In this document: positions 18,687-27,639 of the stretch, piece by piece
Position numbering within the stretch: the stretch's first letter is position 1
Layout of the letters: every line of letters starts with the position of its first letter
Source: Saliniramus fredricksonii
GTDB taxonomy: Bacteria > Pseudomonadota > Alphaproteobacteria > Rhizobiales > Beijerinckiaceae
Reading direction: 5' to 3'
Assembly: GCF_900094735.1 (NCBI RefSeq)
Contig: NZ_FMBM01000001.1
Location: 992,001 to 1,056,000, forward strand
DNA: 64,000 nucleotides
The notes under the pieces: generated by a model
The model's input: only the letters and a program-made list of their open reading frames with translations
Told to the model about the DNA's origin: nothing
The model's database searches: none
Program-made: the position numbers and the translations under genes

Positions 18687-19461
18687 TACACCTCCGAGGG
18701 AGACGACAGGGCCAATTCTGCTTACCGGGCTCGCAAAATGTGCAAGCTGCGACGGTGGAATGACGTTGCGGACAGATACGGCTCGAAATGGCACGATGCA
18801 TCGCTATTACACCTGCTCGACGTGCGCGCGCTTGGGGAAAACGGCGCGCAAAGGCCGGTCGATTCGCATGGACAAGCTCGACGAACTCGTCGTTGAGCAT
18901 CTCTCGGAACGTCTGTTCACAGAAGAAAGAGTAGCAGAGATTCTGTCGCAGCTCTCGTAGAGAAGGGCGGCTCGGTCAGCGGAGGTCGATAGTCGCACCA
19001 CCGCACTAAGAAACCAAATTGAGGCTGCAGAGGAGAAACTGCGTCGCTTGTACGCGATGGTCGAGAACGGTATCGCTGAGCTTGACGATATCCTCCGAGA
19101 TCGCATCAAGGCCCTCCAGAATGAGCGTGATCTTGCAAAAGAGGCTCTTTCGCGTGCGCAGGCCACGGCATCTCGCGAAATCATCATCACGCAGGATATG
19201 ATCAAGCATTTCGCGGAAGCGATGCGCACGCACATCCGTTCCGGCGAAATCCCGTTCCGGAAGGCGTACTTGAAGGCTGTTGTTGAACGCATTGACATCG
19301 ATACGAACGTCATTCGCATTACGGGAAGCAAAGATACCCTTGAACGGGCGGTTCAGAGTGATCCGGAAAACTTGCCGGCTGCGGTTCGCAGGTCTGTACC
19401 GAAATGGCGCTCCCTAGGGGACTCGAACCCCTGTTTTCGCCGTGAGAGGGCGACGTCCTAG
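18687..19461 (+). pseudogene. Large serine recombinase, C-terminal remnant with a nonsense codon
   Basis: The frame begins at the IS630 border with PPRETTGPILLTGLAKCASC and DGGMTLRT...YYTCSTCARLGK, the recombinase zinc beta-ribbon with paired cysteines. It continues with DKLDELVVEHLSERLFTEER, stops at TAG 18958-18960, then resumes in the same frame through a coiled-coil segment (EAAEEKLRRLYAMVENGIAE) and AYLKAVVERIDIDTNVIRIT. The catalytic resolvase domain is missing. The last 19 codons run antisense through the tRNA-Glu gene, so the native stop lies inside the tRNA, as expected when a recombinase gene abuts its own attachment site. Confidence 0.75.
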
Positions 19462-19480
19462 GCCACTAGACGAAGGGAGC
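19405..19480 (-). tRNA. tRNA-Glu (CTC)
   Basis: A 76-nt cloverleaf. The acceptor arms GCTCCCT (19474-19480) and AGGGAGC (19409-19415) pair fully. The anticodon stem CGCC/GGCG encloses CTCTCAC, giving anticodon CTC. The T-loop GGTTCGAGTCC is canonical and CCA is encoded at 19405-19407. It forms the right boundary of the mobile-element-rich region and is entered at its 3' end by the recombinase remnant. Confidence 0.93.
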
Positions 19481-19640
19481 AGCGCCGAAGCTTCTGGCTT
19501 CGGAGAAGGGGTTCGTATATCGATGCATTGCGCCTGCCGCAAGGGGATTCTGGAGCCTGGCCGGAGAATCTGCGACGGCACGGTGACGCAACGGCGCGCG
19601 GGACAGGCGCAGCCGCAGAGCTTGTGAGGAGTGATGCGCT

Positions 19641-20738
19641 TTGGATGATCGGGACGAGACGGTGCACGAATCGGATATGGCGCAGGATACCGGGGAGAGG
19701 CTCAGCTGTGTCGCTGCACAGGCCGAGCGGCTCGACCGGGCGCTGGCTGCGGCGCTGCCGGATTTCTCGCGCGCGCGCATCCAGAGCCTGATCCGCGACG
19801 GGCAGGCGCGTGTCGACGGTGCGGTCGTGACCCAGGCCTCGCGCAAACTCGTCGCGGGCGCGCGGATCACCCTGGCTGTGCCGCCACCCGTGCCGGCAAC
19901 ACCGGAGGGTGAGGCGATCCCTCTCGCGATCGTCCACGAGGATGACGATCTGATCGTGATCGACAAGCCGGCCGGTCTCGTCGTGCACCCCGCCGGCGGC
20001 CATGAAACGGGAACGCTCGTCAACGCGCTGATCGCCCATTGCGGCGATTCGCTGTCCGGAATCGGGGGGGTGGCGCGTCCCGGCATCGTGCACCGCCTCG
20101 ACAAGGATACCAGCGGATTGCTGGTGGTGGCAAAGAACGACGCCGCGCATCGCGGGCTCGCCGCGCAATTCGCCGATCACGGCCGCACCGGACCGCTCGA
20201 ACGCGCCTATCGGGCAGTGGTCTGGGGCGCGCCGGAACGTGCGCGCTTCACCGTTGAAGCGCCCATTGCCCGCGCACGCCACAATCGCGAGAAGATGATC
20301 GTCGTCGAGACGCGGCGCGCGCGCGTCGGCGAGGAGCCGCGTGCGCAAGGCCGTGAGGCGATCACCCATGTGGCGGTGGAAGAGCGTTTCGGCGCCGTGT
20401 CCGGCGATGCTGCGTGCGACGCCCGCACGCACGCCCATGCCGCCCTCCTGCGCTGCACGCTGGAGACGGGGCGCACGCACCAGATCCGCGTGCATCTTGC
20501 GCATTCCGGTTACCCGCTTCTCGGCGATGCGCTCTACGGGGCGGGTTTTCGCACAAAGGCAAGCCTGTTGCCGGAGGCGGCGCGTGATGCGCTCGCGGGG
20601 CTCGACCGGCAGGCCCTGCATGCCGCGCTGCTTGGCTTCGCTCATCCGCGCACCGGCGAAACCCTGCGCTTCGAAAGTCCCGACCCGCCCGATCTCGCTG
20701 CGCTGATCGCGGCTTTGCGCGCTCCCGAGGCGTCGTGA
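19641..20738 (+). CDS. RluA-family pseudouridine synthase (RluD-like)
   Basis: 365 residues from a TTG at 19641 that has GAGGAG 9 bases upstream; an ATG at 19677 is the alternative start. An N-terminal S4 RNA-binding domain (ERLDRALAAALPDFSRARIQ, DGQARVDGAVV) is followed by the synthase domain with GIVHRLDKDTSGLLVVAKND, containing the catalytic Asp, and RTHQIRVHLAHSGYPLLGDA. It isomerises uridines in 23S rRNA; RluD acts on the helix-69 loop. Its position just ahead of rpoH is common in alphaproteobacteria. Confidence 0.92.
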   Translation: MDDRDETVHESDMAQDTGERLSCVAAQAERLDRALAAALPDFSRARIQSLIRDGQARVDGAVVTQASRKLVAGARITLAVPPPVPATPEGEAIPLAIVHEDDDLIVIDKPAGLVVHPAGGHETGTLVNALIAHCGDSLSGIGGVARPGIVHRLDKDTSGLLVVAKNDAAHRGLAAQFADHGRTGPLERAYRAVVWGAPERARFTVEAPIARARHNREKMIVVETRRARVGEEPRAQGREAITHVAVEERFGAVSGDAACDARTHAHAALLRCTLETGRTHQIRVHLAHSGYPLLGDALYGAGFRTKASLLPEAARDALAGLDRQALHAALLGFAHPRTGETLRFESPDPPDLAALIAALRAPEAS

Positions 20739-20969
20739 ACCGGTTTGTGGCGATCGGTCATCAAAGCGCCGCATCGCGCGGTATTCTTCACAAAACGCAC
20801 ATGCTCCGGAAACCGTGAACGCAGTGCCCGCGTTTTAGGCTTTCGAAGAACCTGTCGAAACGTTTAGTTTTAGAACGGGGTGCAAGGCCCTATGATCGAA
20901 TCGAAGGCGATTGTCCATGAGGAGATCGCCGAAGGCTCGCCCGTCAGGGGGGCATCAGGAGGATGAAGC

Positions 20970-21872
20970 ATGTCGGCCGGAAACCTGCCCATACTCGCCA
21001 CGGAAGGCGGCCTGTCACGGTATCTCGACGAGATCCGCAAGTTTCCCATGCTCAAGCCGGACGAGGAATACATGCTGGCCAAGAGCTGGCGCGAGCATGG
21101 CGACCGTGAGGCCGCCCACAAGCTCGTCACCTCGCATCTGCGGCTCGTGGCCAAGATCGCCATGGGCTATCGCGGCTATGGCCTGCCGATCTCGGAGGTC
21201 GTTTCTGAAGGCAATGTGGGGCTGATGCAGGCGGTCAAGCGCTTCGAGCCCGATCGGGGCTTTCGCCTCGCCACCTATGCAATGTGGTGGATCAAGGCCT
21301 CGATCCAGGAATACATCCTGCGTTCCTGGTCGCTGGTGAAGATGGGGACCACGGCCAATCAGAAGAAGCTGTTCTTCAATCTGCGCAAGGCCAAGAGTCA
21401 GATCTCGGCCCTCGACGAGGGTGACCTGCGCCCCGACCAGGTGAGCGAGATCGCCACGCGGCTCGGCGTCACCGAGCAGGACGTGATCGACATGAACCGC
21501 CGGCTCGGTGGTGATTCGTCGCTCAACTCGCCGCTGCGCGAGGAGGGTGAGGGCGAATGGCAGGATTGGCTGGTGGATGATTCGGCCAGCCAGGAGACCA
21601 TCCTCGCCACGCAGGAAGAAGGCCATAACCGCACCCGCGCCCTGCGCGAGGCCCTGGCTACACTCAACGAGCGTGAGCGGCGGATCTTCGAAGCGCGCAG
21701 GCTGGCCGAGGACCCGATCACGCTGGAGGCATTGTCAGGCGAATTCGGTGTTTCACGCGAGCGCGTGCGACAGATCGAAGTGCGCGCCTTCGAGAAGGTT
21801 CAGGAAGCGGTGAAGCACAATCTCGCCGTGATCGAGAAGCCGCAATACGAAGGTACCGGCGCACCCGGCTGA
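20970..21872 (+). CDS. rpoH: RNA polymerase sigma-32 factor (heat-shock sigma factor)
   Basis: 300 residues, family length. The start follows AGGAGGA. Region 2 contains HKLVTSHLRLVAKIAMGYRG and YAMWWIKASIQEYILRSWSL. The RpoH box QKKLFFNLRK, which separates RpoH from housekeeping sigma factors, is present. Region 4 has FGVSRERVRQIEVRAFEKVQ for -35 recognition. It directs core polymerase to heat-shock promoters of the CTTG-N17/18-CYTATNT type in alphaproteobacteria; one such candidate lies before clpB at 53914. No distinct promoter of its own was recognised. Confidence 0.96.
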   Translation: MSAGNLPILATEGGLSRYLDEIRKFPMLKPDEEYMLAKSWREHGDREAAHKLVTSHLRLVAKIAMGYRGYGLPISEVVSEGNVGLMQAVKRFEPDRGFRLATYAMWWIKASIQEYILRSWSLVKMGTTANQKKLFFNLRKAKSQISALDEGDLRPDQVSEIATRLGVTEQDVIDMNRRLGGDSSLNSPLREEGEGEWQDWLVDDSASQETILATQEEGHNRTRALREALATLNERERRIFEARRLAEDPITLEALSGEFGVSRERVRQIEVRAFEKVQEAVKHNLAVIEKPQYEGTGAPG

Positions 21873-21920
21873 GGCCGGTTTTCCCGCCCCGGTGCGGCAA
21901 GCAGCCCGGGATATGCCGCC

Positions 21921-23288
21921 TCACTCCTCCCAGGCGGCGAAGGCCTGCTCGATCACCTGCTGTCCACTCATGCCCTTGTCGAAGGCGATGACCGCGCGCT
22001 GACCGCCTGCGAAGCGCATCGGCAGTTCGATCCAGTTGCGATTGATCAGCAGATTGCGGTTGCGCTGCTGGTCGGCGCGCAGATTCGACAGCCCGATCAG
22101 GAAGAAATTGTCGGAAATCGGCACCGTCAGTCCGGCCAGCGGTGCACCGCGCACGACTTCGTCTTCCTTGAGATGCGGCAGGCCGGCATCGAGGACGTTG
22201 CGGTCTTCGTCACCGTCATTGACGAAATCGAGTTCGATCGTGTGCGAAGCCGGCAGATCCGGATCCAGGTTGCGCCGGACCGTCATGGTCATGGTGATGC
22301 TCATGTCCGGCACGCGCACCTGCGCAACGATGCCCGGATCATCCGGATCGTCCGTATCGAGCCGCCAGACAGCACTGCCTGCTGCCGCACGCGGTTCGCC
22401 GGTCGGATTGGCCGGATCCTCCTCATAGAGCATGGCGCGCTGCGCCACGCCGACTTCGCCATCCGGCAGCGCTGCGGGCGGTTCGGGCGAGACGCGCTCG
22501 GGTACAATCTCTTCCGGATCGGTCTCATCCGGCATCAGTCGGTCTTCGATACGTGGTGGCTGTTCGATCGGGGCGGGCGCCTCGATCTCGGGCGGTGTGC
22601 GCTCGGCCACGGGGGCTTCGTCCTCGCTGGCAAGCCAGTAGGCGGTAAAGGCAATGGCGCCGATCACCACGACGAGGCTGAGCGCCACGATCACGGCACG
22701 CAGACCGCCGCCGGAACCGGCGCGCTGGCTGCGCCCGTCGAGGCGCGGGCGCGCCTTCGCTGCGGGGGGCGGCGGCACGGGTGTCGCCTGCGCTGCAGCG
22801 GGGCCCTCTGCAGGCTCCTGCTGCGGCGCACGGGGCGGCAGCGGCGCATCTTGCGGCAGAGGCGTCTCTTGCATCGCGTATGGCGGATAAGCCGGCTGCG
22901 TGGCGGCATCCTGACCGGAATCCCGGTCGCCCGATACGGGTGCGGCAAAGGGCCCGGCCGGGCTTCCGGGTACAGGTTGCGCGTGTTCAGCCTGATCCGG
23001 CATGCCCTCTTCCTGCACGGCCTGATCTGCAGCGACGGCGTTATCGTCCCGGGCAATGGCCTCATCATCCGGTGCGGGCCCGGCATATTCGGCTTCGACG
23101 CCGGCAATGGCACTCTCCAGCGCGTGCCGCTCGGCCTCGAACTCTTCCTCCGAAAGCGGCGGGTCGAGGGAGCGCAATTGCGCAAACAGCGCCGTGCGCG
23201 CCCTGTCATAGACGGCGGCGCGCATTTCTGGAGCGGGATCGGGGAGGCCCTGGACGGCCCGGGCGATCAGTGGATGATAATCGGCCAT
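21921..23288 (-). CDS. Proline-rich single-pass membrane protein, unknown function
   Basis: 455 residues. A conserved-looking N-terminal block (DYHPLIARAVQGLPDPAPEM, RARTALFAQLRSLDPPLSEE) resembles the start of a family I have seen annotated only as hypothetical in Hyphomicrobiales. It is followed by a long Pro/Ala/Glu-rich disordered segment (about 70-195), one transmembrane helix (about 204-226, VIVALSLVVVIGAIAF) and an extracytoplasmic domain of about 170 residues (VWRLDTDDPDDPGIVAQVRV, MTMTVRRNLDPDLPASHTIE, NRNLLINRNWIELPMRFAGG). The layout suggests a cytoplasmic anchor or sensor linked to a periplasmic domain. It lies convergent to rpoH. No enzymatic motif is visible. Confidence 0.65.
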   Translation of the reverse strand: MADYHPLIARAVQGLPDPAPEMRAAVYDRARTALFAQLRSLDPPLSEEEFEAERHALESAIAGVEAEYAGPAPDDEAIARDDNAVAADQAVQEEGMPDQAEHAQPVPGSPAGPFAAPVSGDRDSGQDAATQPAYPPYAMQETPLPQDAPLPPRAPQQEPAEGPAAAQATPVPPPPAAKARPRLDGRSQRAGSGGGLRAVIVALSLVVVIGAIAFTAYWLASEDEAPVAERTPPEIEAPAPIEQPPRIEDRLMPDETDPEEIVPERVSPEPPAALPDGEVGVAQRAMLYEEDPANPTGEPRAAAGSAVWRLDTDDPDDPGIVAQVRVPDMSITMTMTVRRNLDPDLPASHTIELDFVNDGDEDRNVLDAGLPHLKEDEVVRGAPLAGLTVPISDNFFLIGLSNLRADQQRNRNLLINRNWIELPMRFAGGQRAVIAFDKGMSGQQVIEQAFAAWEE

Positions 23289-23337
23289 GTTCGCTATGCT
23301 GTCTTCGTAAACACTGTGTTGCGTGCTCCTGCTGCGG

Positions 23338-24633
23338 TCAAGCCTCGAAAGGATTCTGCACCAGGATCGTGTCGTCGCGCTCCGGACTCGTCGAGAGCAG
23401 AGCGATCGGCGCGCCGATCAGTTCCTCGATATGGCGTACGTATTTGACGGCCTGGGCCGGCAGATCCGCCCAGCTGCGCGCGCCGGCGGTGGAGCCGGTC
23501 CATCCCTCGAAATCCTCGTAGATCGGCTCGACCCGCGCCTGCGCGCCCTGGCTCGCGGGGAAGTGGTCGATCACCGCACCGTCCAGCTTGTAGCCGGTAC
23601 AGATGCGGATGGTCTCGAAACCGTCGAGAACGTCGAGCTTCGTCAGGGCGATGCCGTCGATGCCGCTGGTGCGCACGGTCTGGCGCACGAGTACCGCGTC
23701 AAACCAGCCGCAGCGGCGCTTGCGCCCGGTGACAGTACCGAATTCGCGCCCGCGCTCGCCGATGCGCTGGCCGGTCTCGTCATCGAGTTCGGTGGGGAAG
23801 GGGCCCTCGCCGACGCGCGTTGTATAGGCCTTGGCGATGCCCAGCACGAAGCCGACGGCACCCGGCCCCATGCCGGATCCGGTCGCGGCCTGACCGGCGA
23901 CGGTGTTGGATGAGGTGACGAAGGGATAGGTGCCGTGATCCACATCGAGCAGCGCCCCCTGGGCGCCCTCGAACAAGATGCGCTTGCCGGCGCGGCGTTT
24001 CTCGTCGAGCAGACGCCAGGTCGCATCCATGAAGGGCAGGATTTTCGGCGCGACCGAGGCGAGTTCGTCATAGAGCGTTTCCGCCTCGTATTCCGGCAGG
24101 CCGAAGCCGCGGCGCAGGGCGTTGTGATGGGTCAGGAGCCGCTCGATCTTGGCCGGCAGCGCGTCGAGATCGTCGAGATCATCGACGCGGATGGCCCGGC
24201 GCCCGGCCTTGTCCTCGTAGGCGGGGCCGATGCCGCGCTTGGTGGTGCCGATCTTGGTGCCGCCCGAGGCGCCGCTCTCGCGCAGGGCATCGAGCTCGCG
24301 ATGCACCGAGAGGATCAGCGTGGCATTGTCGGCGATGCGCAGGGTCTCGCGGGTGATCTCGACACCCTGCTCGCCCAGGCGTTCGATCTCGGCCACCAGC
24401 GCATGCGGATCAAGCACGACGCCATTGCCGATGACGCCGAGCTTGTTCTTGCGCACCACCCCCGAGGGCAGGAGCGAGAGCTTGTAGACGGCCTCGCCGA
24501 TGACGAGGGTGTGGCCGGCATTGTGCCCGCCCTGGAAGCGCACCACCACATCGGCCTGGCTGGAGAGCCAGTCCACGATCTTGCCCTTCCCCTCATCGCC
24601 CCATTGGGCGCCCACGACGACGACATTGGCCAT
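23338..24633 (-). CDS. purA: Adenylosuccinate synthetase
   Basis: 431 residues from ATG 24633. The enzyme condenses IMP with aspartate using GTP, the first committed step to AMP. The start [20 protein letters not shown] is the GTP-binding loop with the catalytic Asp. [10 protein letters not shown], the [23 protein letters not shown]-binding segment, [20 protein letters not shown] and [13 protein letters not shown] are all intact. It is separated from the upstream rhodanese gene by a terminator-like hairpin, so it likely has its own promoter. Confidence 0.97.
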   Translation of the reverse strand: MANVVVVGAQWGDEGKGKIVDWLSSQADVVVRFQGGHNAGHTLVIGEAVYKLSLLPSGVVRKNKLGVIGNGVVLDPHALVAEIERLGEQGVEITRETLRIADNATLILSVHRELDALRESGASGGTKIGTTKRGIGPAYEDKAGRRAIRVDDLDDLDALPAKIERLLTHHNALRRGFGLPEYEAETLYDELASVAPKILPFMDATWRLLDEKRRAGKRILFEGAQGALLDVDHGTYPFVTSSNTVAGQAATGSGMGPGAVGFVLGIAKAYTTRVGEGPFPTELDDETGQRIGERGREFGTVTGRKRRCGWFDAVLVRQTVRTSGIDGIALTKLDVLDGFETIRICTGYKLDGAVIDHFPASQGAQARVEPIYEDFEGWTGSTAGARSWADLPAQAVKYVRHIEELIGAPIALLSTSPERDDTILVQNPFEA

Positions 24634-24669
24634 TGGCTTGTTCCTGCAACCTCGATTGCGCACAACACG

Positions 24670-24694
24670 AAAAGCCCCGGCACAAGGCCGGGGC
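24670..24694 (-). terminator. Rho-independent terminator after the rhodanese gene
   Basis: On the minus strand an 8-bp perfect GC stem (24687-24694 with 24674-24681) and a 5-base loop is followed by a T run (24673-24670). It lies 89 bases past the rhodanese stop codon and ahead of purA. Confidence 0.7.
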
Positions 24695-24782
24695 GGAAAA
24701 CCTTGCAATGCCTCTTGCGTGATTGCGGCGGCGAGGTCAAGACCGATGCAGAGGTTGCGCGCGGCGAATGCCCCGCAAGGAT

Positions 24783-25211
24783 TCAGCTGCCGGGCTTCCT
24801 GCCGGCGGGTCCCGGTTCCGGCATCTCCACCGGAGCACCGGCTTCCTTCCACGCCTTGAACCCGCCTTCGATATGGGCCACGGGCTTGAGCCCCATATCC
24901 TGCGCGGTCTTGGCCGCGAGCGCCGAGCGCCAGCCGGCGGCGCAGAAGAAGACGAAACGCTTGTCCTGCGCGAAGACATCCTTGTGATAGGGGCTTTCCG
25001 GGTCGATCCAGAATTCCAGCATCCCGCGCGGGCAATGAAAGGCCTGCGGATTCCGGCCCTCGCGCTGCAATTCGCGCGGGTCGCGGATATCGATGAAGAC
25101 GGTGTCTTCATCAGCCAACAAGGGCAGGGCCTCGGTGACACTGAGCGTCTCGATGGCGGCATCGGCTTCGGCGAGCAGGGCGCGATAGCCTTTGGTGATC
25201 TGTTGCGGCAT
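24783..25211 (-). CDS. Rhodanese-like sulfurtransferase domain protein
   Basis: 142 residues from ATG 25211, one rhodanese domain with no signal peptide. [20 protein letters not shown] is the substrate-pocket strand-turn. The active-site loop [20 protein letters not shown] presents the catalytic Cys in a CxxGxR setting, and [18 protein letters not shown] is the canonical C-terminal helix. It probably carries persulfide sulfur in the cytoplasm; the physiological acceptor is unknown. Confidence 0.88.
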   Translation of the reverse strand: MPQQITKGYRALLAEADAAIETLSVTEALPLLADEDTVFIDIRDPRELQREGRNPQAFHCPRGMLEFWIDPESPYHKDVFAQDKRFVFFCAAGWRSALAAKTAQDMGLKPVAHIEGGFKAWKEAGAPVEMPEPGPAGRKPGS

Positions 25212-25354
25212 GTGAGGCGCTCCGTTGCGACAGACGGCGTGACGGCATCGGGCCGGAGTGAGCAACCGGCACCATGGTCCCAGCTTACCTGCAACGCCGT
25301 ATCATCGAAACGGCGTGTTTTCGAAAAGCACGATGTGAATTCCCGGTTCCGGGA

Positions 25355-26014
25355 CTAATCCGTATCGTCGATCACGTGAATGGCGAGTGCGAGGGCGAAA
25401 CCGGCGCGCGCCATGGCGGCGATATCGCGGTCGCGGCGCTCCGGTTGCGGGGGCGTGCGATGGGGCCCGAGCCGGCGGCGGCGTGCATAGGCACGTGCGG
25501 CCTCGTATTCGCGCCGGGCACGCGCATCGGCATCGTCATCGTCCGGGGCTTCCCCATTGGCCTGCCCCTCGGCTTGTGCCTCGGCGACATCCTCGGCCAG
25601 AGCCTCCTCGATCAAGGCCGGATCGAGCCCCTTCCCGCGCAGCTTCGCCATGATGGCACGGTGCGAGCCGCCGCGCCGGCGCAGGCTCGCGACACGGGCG
25701 CGGGCATAGGCGGCGTCATCGACGTAGCCGCCGGACACCGCCTGTTCCACGACACCGGCGATGAGCGCCCGCGCCGGGCCCGCGATTTGCGGATCATCCG
25801 CCTCGCCACGCAGCCGCAACCGTGTCTCGACCTTGCGCGCGAGGACTTTGTGAAGCTGTGCGGAGGAGGCGGAATAGCGCTCGAGGTAATACAGCGCCGC
25901 CCGCTGCAGCCAGGCCTGCGTGACCGGTCGGGGCGGCTTGCGGGCCGTGGCTTGCGAGCCCGTTTTCGCCCCGGCCTCGTCGTCCGTCTCGTCATCATCT
26001 GCGCTTTCGCTCAT
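25355..26014 (-). CDS. recX: RecX-family regulatory protein
   Basis: 219 residues, with three-helix RecX repeats recognisable: WLQRAALYYLERYSASSAQL, VVEQAVSGGYVDDAAYARAR and LRRRGGSHRAIMAKLRGKGL. RecX proteins bind RecA filaments and restrain recombinase activity. The N-terminal 25 residues are acidic and the C-terminal segment (YARRRRLGPHRTPPQPERRD) fits the third repeat. No recA or lexA is adjacent. A separate location from recA is common in alphaproteobacteria. Confidence 0.85.
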   Translation of the reverse strand: MSESADDDETDDEAGAKTGSQATARKPPRPVTQAWLQRAALYYLERYSASSAQLHKVLARKVETRLRLRGEADDPQIAGPARALIAGVVEQAVSGGYVDDAAYARARVASLRRRGGSHRAIMAKLRGKGLDPALIEEALAEDVAEAQAEGQANGEAPDDDDADARARREYEAARAYARRRRLGPHRTPPQPERRDRDIAAMARAGFALALAIHVIDDTD

Positions 26015-26208
26015 GGGCTCTTTTCCCGTGCGGGAGGCTGATGCGCAAGGGGTGAGATGACGCCGCGACAGTGCATGGCCTGCGCCGCATCAGCAGCCTT
26101 GGATAATCCAGGAATCAAAATACAATCCATGAGGATTCATTCTTGCGAAACGCATGCATCGCAGAGAAGCGAATCAGAATGGCGATTTCGCGAAAGGGTT
26201 TGACTTTA

Positions 26209-26742
26209 ATGTCAATAGTCGGGCATATTCGAACCTGTCTGGACCATGGCCGGCTCTATCAGTATGAGCCGGCCATTCCCGTGGAAGCGCATCTGCGGAT
26301 CATTCTGCTGACGCCGGAAATGAGGGAGGAGATCGATGCAGAGTTGCTTGATCGCGAAGCCGAGCACCGGACTGGTGCTTTCCTCGCCGATCTCGACCAT
26401 TTCATCGCCGGCGGCGAGATCACGATCGGCGACCGGCGCGACAAGCACGCTTTCCTGAAACGCCTTGAGCCTGAGGGCGAGCAGGTCTGGGAACTGCGCA
26501 GTGTCGATCCGGAGCCGAGTGTGCGCGCCTTCGGCACTTTTGCCGATACCGATATTCTGGTTCTGACCCCTATGCGCCTGCGCACCGAACTGGGTGGCTT
26601 CAATTCACGCGCTTTCAAGGACGAAATCCGCCGCACACGCCAGATCTGGCACGGGATTTTCGCCCCCTACAGCCCGCTAACCAGCGAGAAGGTGACGGAT
26701 TATGTCAACGAAAACGTCAATGACCTGCGAAATACGCAATAG
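26209..26742 (+). CDS. Small protein, possible RelE/Gp49-superfamily toxin-like partner
   Basis: 177 residues from ATG 26209 (AAAGGG 11 bases upstream); ATG 26179 is an alternative start. The last third has the order seen in HigB/Gp49 toxins: EQVWELRSVDPEPSVRAFGT (the WELR strand), DTDILVLTPMR, then FKDEIRRTRQIWHG. The N-terminal 90 residues (HGRLYQYEPAIPVEAHLRII) are extra for that family. It overlaps by 41 bases a gene with an XRE-like helix-turn-helix domain, the toxin-first order of higBA loci. The similarity is by eye and weak. An uncharacterised two-gene regulatory unit is equally possible. Confidence 0.45.
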   Translation: MSIVGHIRTCLDHGRLYQYEPAIPVEAHLRIILLTPEMREEIDAELLDREAEHRTGAFLADLDHFIAGGEITIGDRRDKHAFLKRLEPEGEQVWELRSVDPEPSVRAFGTFADTDILVLTPMRLRTELGGFNSRAFKDEIRRTRQIWHGIFAPYSPLTSEKVTDYVNENVNDLRNTQ

Positions 26743-27169
26743 CATACCGCTCGCACCGCGCCATCTCGGTTATTTCGAACGCAAATTACGCAATGATTTT
26801 CATGCCGCTATCCTGAAACTGTTCCGCGAGCGTGCCGCTTCGGGCATGACGAAGGCCGATCTCGCGCGCAAGCTCGACAAACGGCCCGAGCAGATCACGC
26901 GCTGGCTGTCGGCGCCGGGCAACTGGACCTTCGACACTGCGGCTGCGCTTGCGCTCGCCATGGACAGCCGCTTCGAGATCAGGGCCGTGCCGCTGGAAAG
27001 CGCGCCTCCGGGCAACCGCCACCACCCGCTCGCGGGCTATATTCCGGGTTCGGGGAGTGGTGCCTCCGCTGGGCGAGAGGTGGATCCGGCGCCGACGCGT
27101 ACACATTCAGGCAACCACCATCTCATCGATTTCGAACGCGTCGACACAGCGACGACGGTGCGGGCCTGA
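26702..27169 (+). CDS. XRE-type helix-turn-helix protein, antitoxin-like
   Basis: 155 residues from ATG 26702, or 149 from ATG 26720. The DNA-binding helices are in GMTKADLARKLDKRPEQITR, followed by APGNWTFDTAAALALAMDSR, the sort of short XRE domain seen in HigA-like antitoxins and prophage regulators. The C-terminal 55 residues (after FEIRAVPLE) look disordered. It is translationally coupled to the gene before it. Autoregulation of the pair is likely by analogy; no operator was identified. Confidence 0.6.
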   Translation: MSTKTSMTCEIRNSIPLAPRHLGYFERKLRNDFHAAILKLFRERAASGMTKADLARKLDKRPEQITRWLSAPGNWTFDTAAALALAMDSRFEIRAVPLESAPPGNRHHPLAGYIPGSGSGASAGREVDPAPTRTHSGNHHLIDFERVDTATTVRA

Positions 27170-27171
27170 GC

Positions 27172-27627
27172 ATGGATAGCGGAAACACGCCCCGCGCGGA
27201 GATTCCGGCCTTCAGGCTGATCAATGCGGTTTTCTGCGAGGACATCCGCCGTGAGGATAATGGCAAGGACATGCTTCTGGGCGTTTATGGCGGCGATATC
27301 GTCGTCGCCCGCTGCCCCACACGTGTGGGCGTATCGCTCTGGCTGCAATATTTTTCTGCGCCCGTGAGGGCAGGCGAAACGGGCATCGATCTGCGGCTGC
27401 GGTTCGACGGGCATGACGAGCCCGTGAGCCAGATCGGCCTGCCCTTCATGGAAGAGGGCGAGACGACCCTCGCCCTGCGCGGCATGCCGGTCGCCATCGA
27501 CGGCTCCGGAGTGCTGTTGCTGGAACATTGCCTGCCCGGTCAGGACTGGCTGGAGATCGCGCGCAAGCGCGTGACCTGCCCCGATCCTGCGGCGGAGGCG
27601 TCCTCCGGCGATGCCGGCGACACCTGA
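27172..27627 (+). CDS. DUF6941-like protein
   Basis: 151 residues starting 3 bases after the preceding gene. FRLINAVFCEDIRREDNGKD followed by MLLGVYGGDIVVARCPTRVG matches the start of the DUF6941 family as I remember it; that family has no known function and is often found near phage or regulatory loci. The rest is beta-rich (VSLWLQYFSAPVRAGETGID). There is no signal peptide or transmembrane segment. It is likely co-transcribed with the two-gene unit upstream. Confidence 0.55.
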   Translation: MDSGNTPRAEIPAFRLINAVFCEDIRREDNGKDMLLGVYGGDIVVARCPTRVGVSLWLQYFSAPVRAGETGIDLRLRFDGHDEPVSQIGLPFMEEGETTLALRGMPVAIDGSGVLLLEHCLPGQDWLEIARKRVTCPDPAAEASSGDAGDT

Positions 27628-27639
27628 TTCCGGCGCGGA

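Noticed and set aside
20820-20870. GGAAA...CGTTTT spacing before rpoH resembling an EcfG-type promoter
   Set aside because: The -35 box has a mismatch and the 18-base spacing is longer than the 16-17 of that class.
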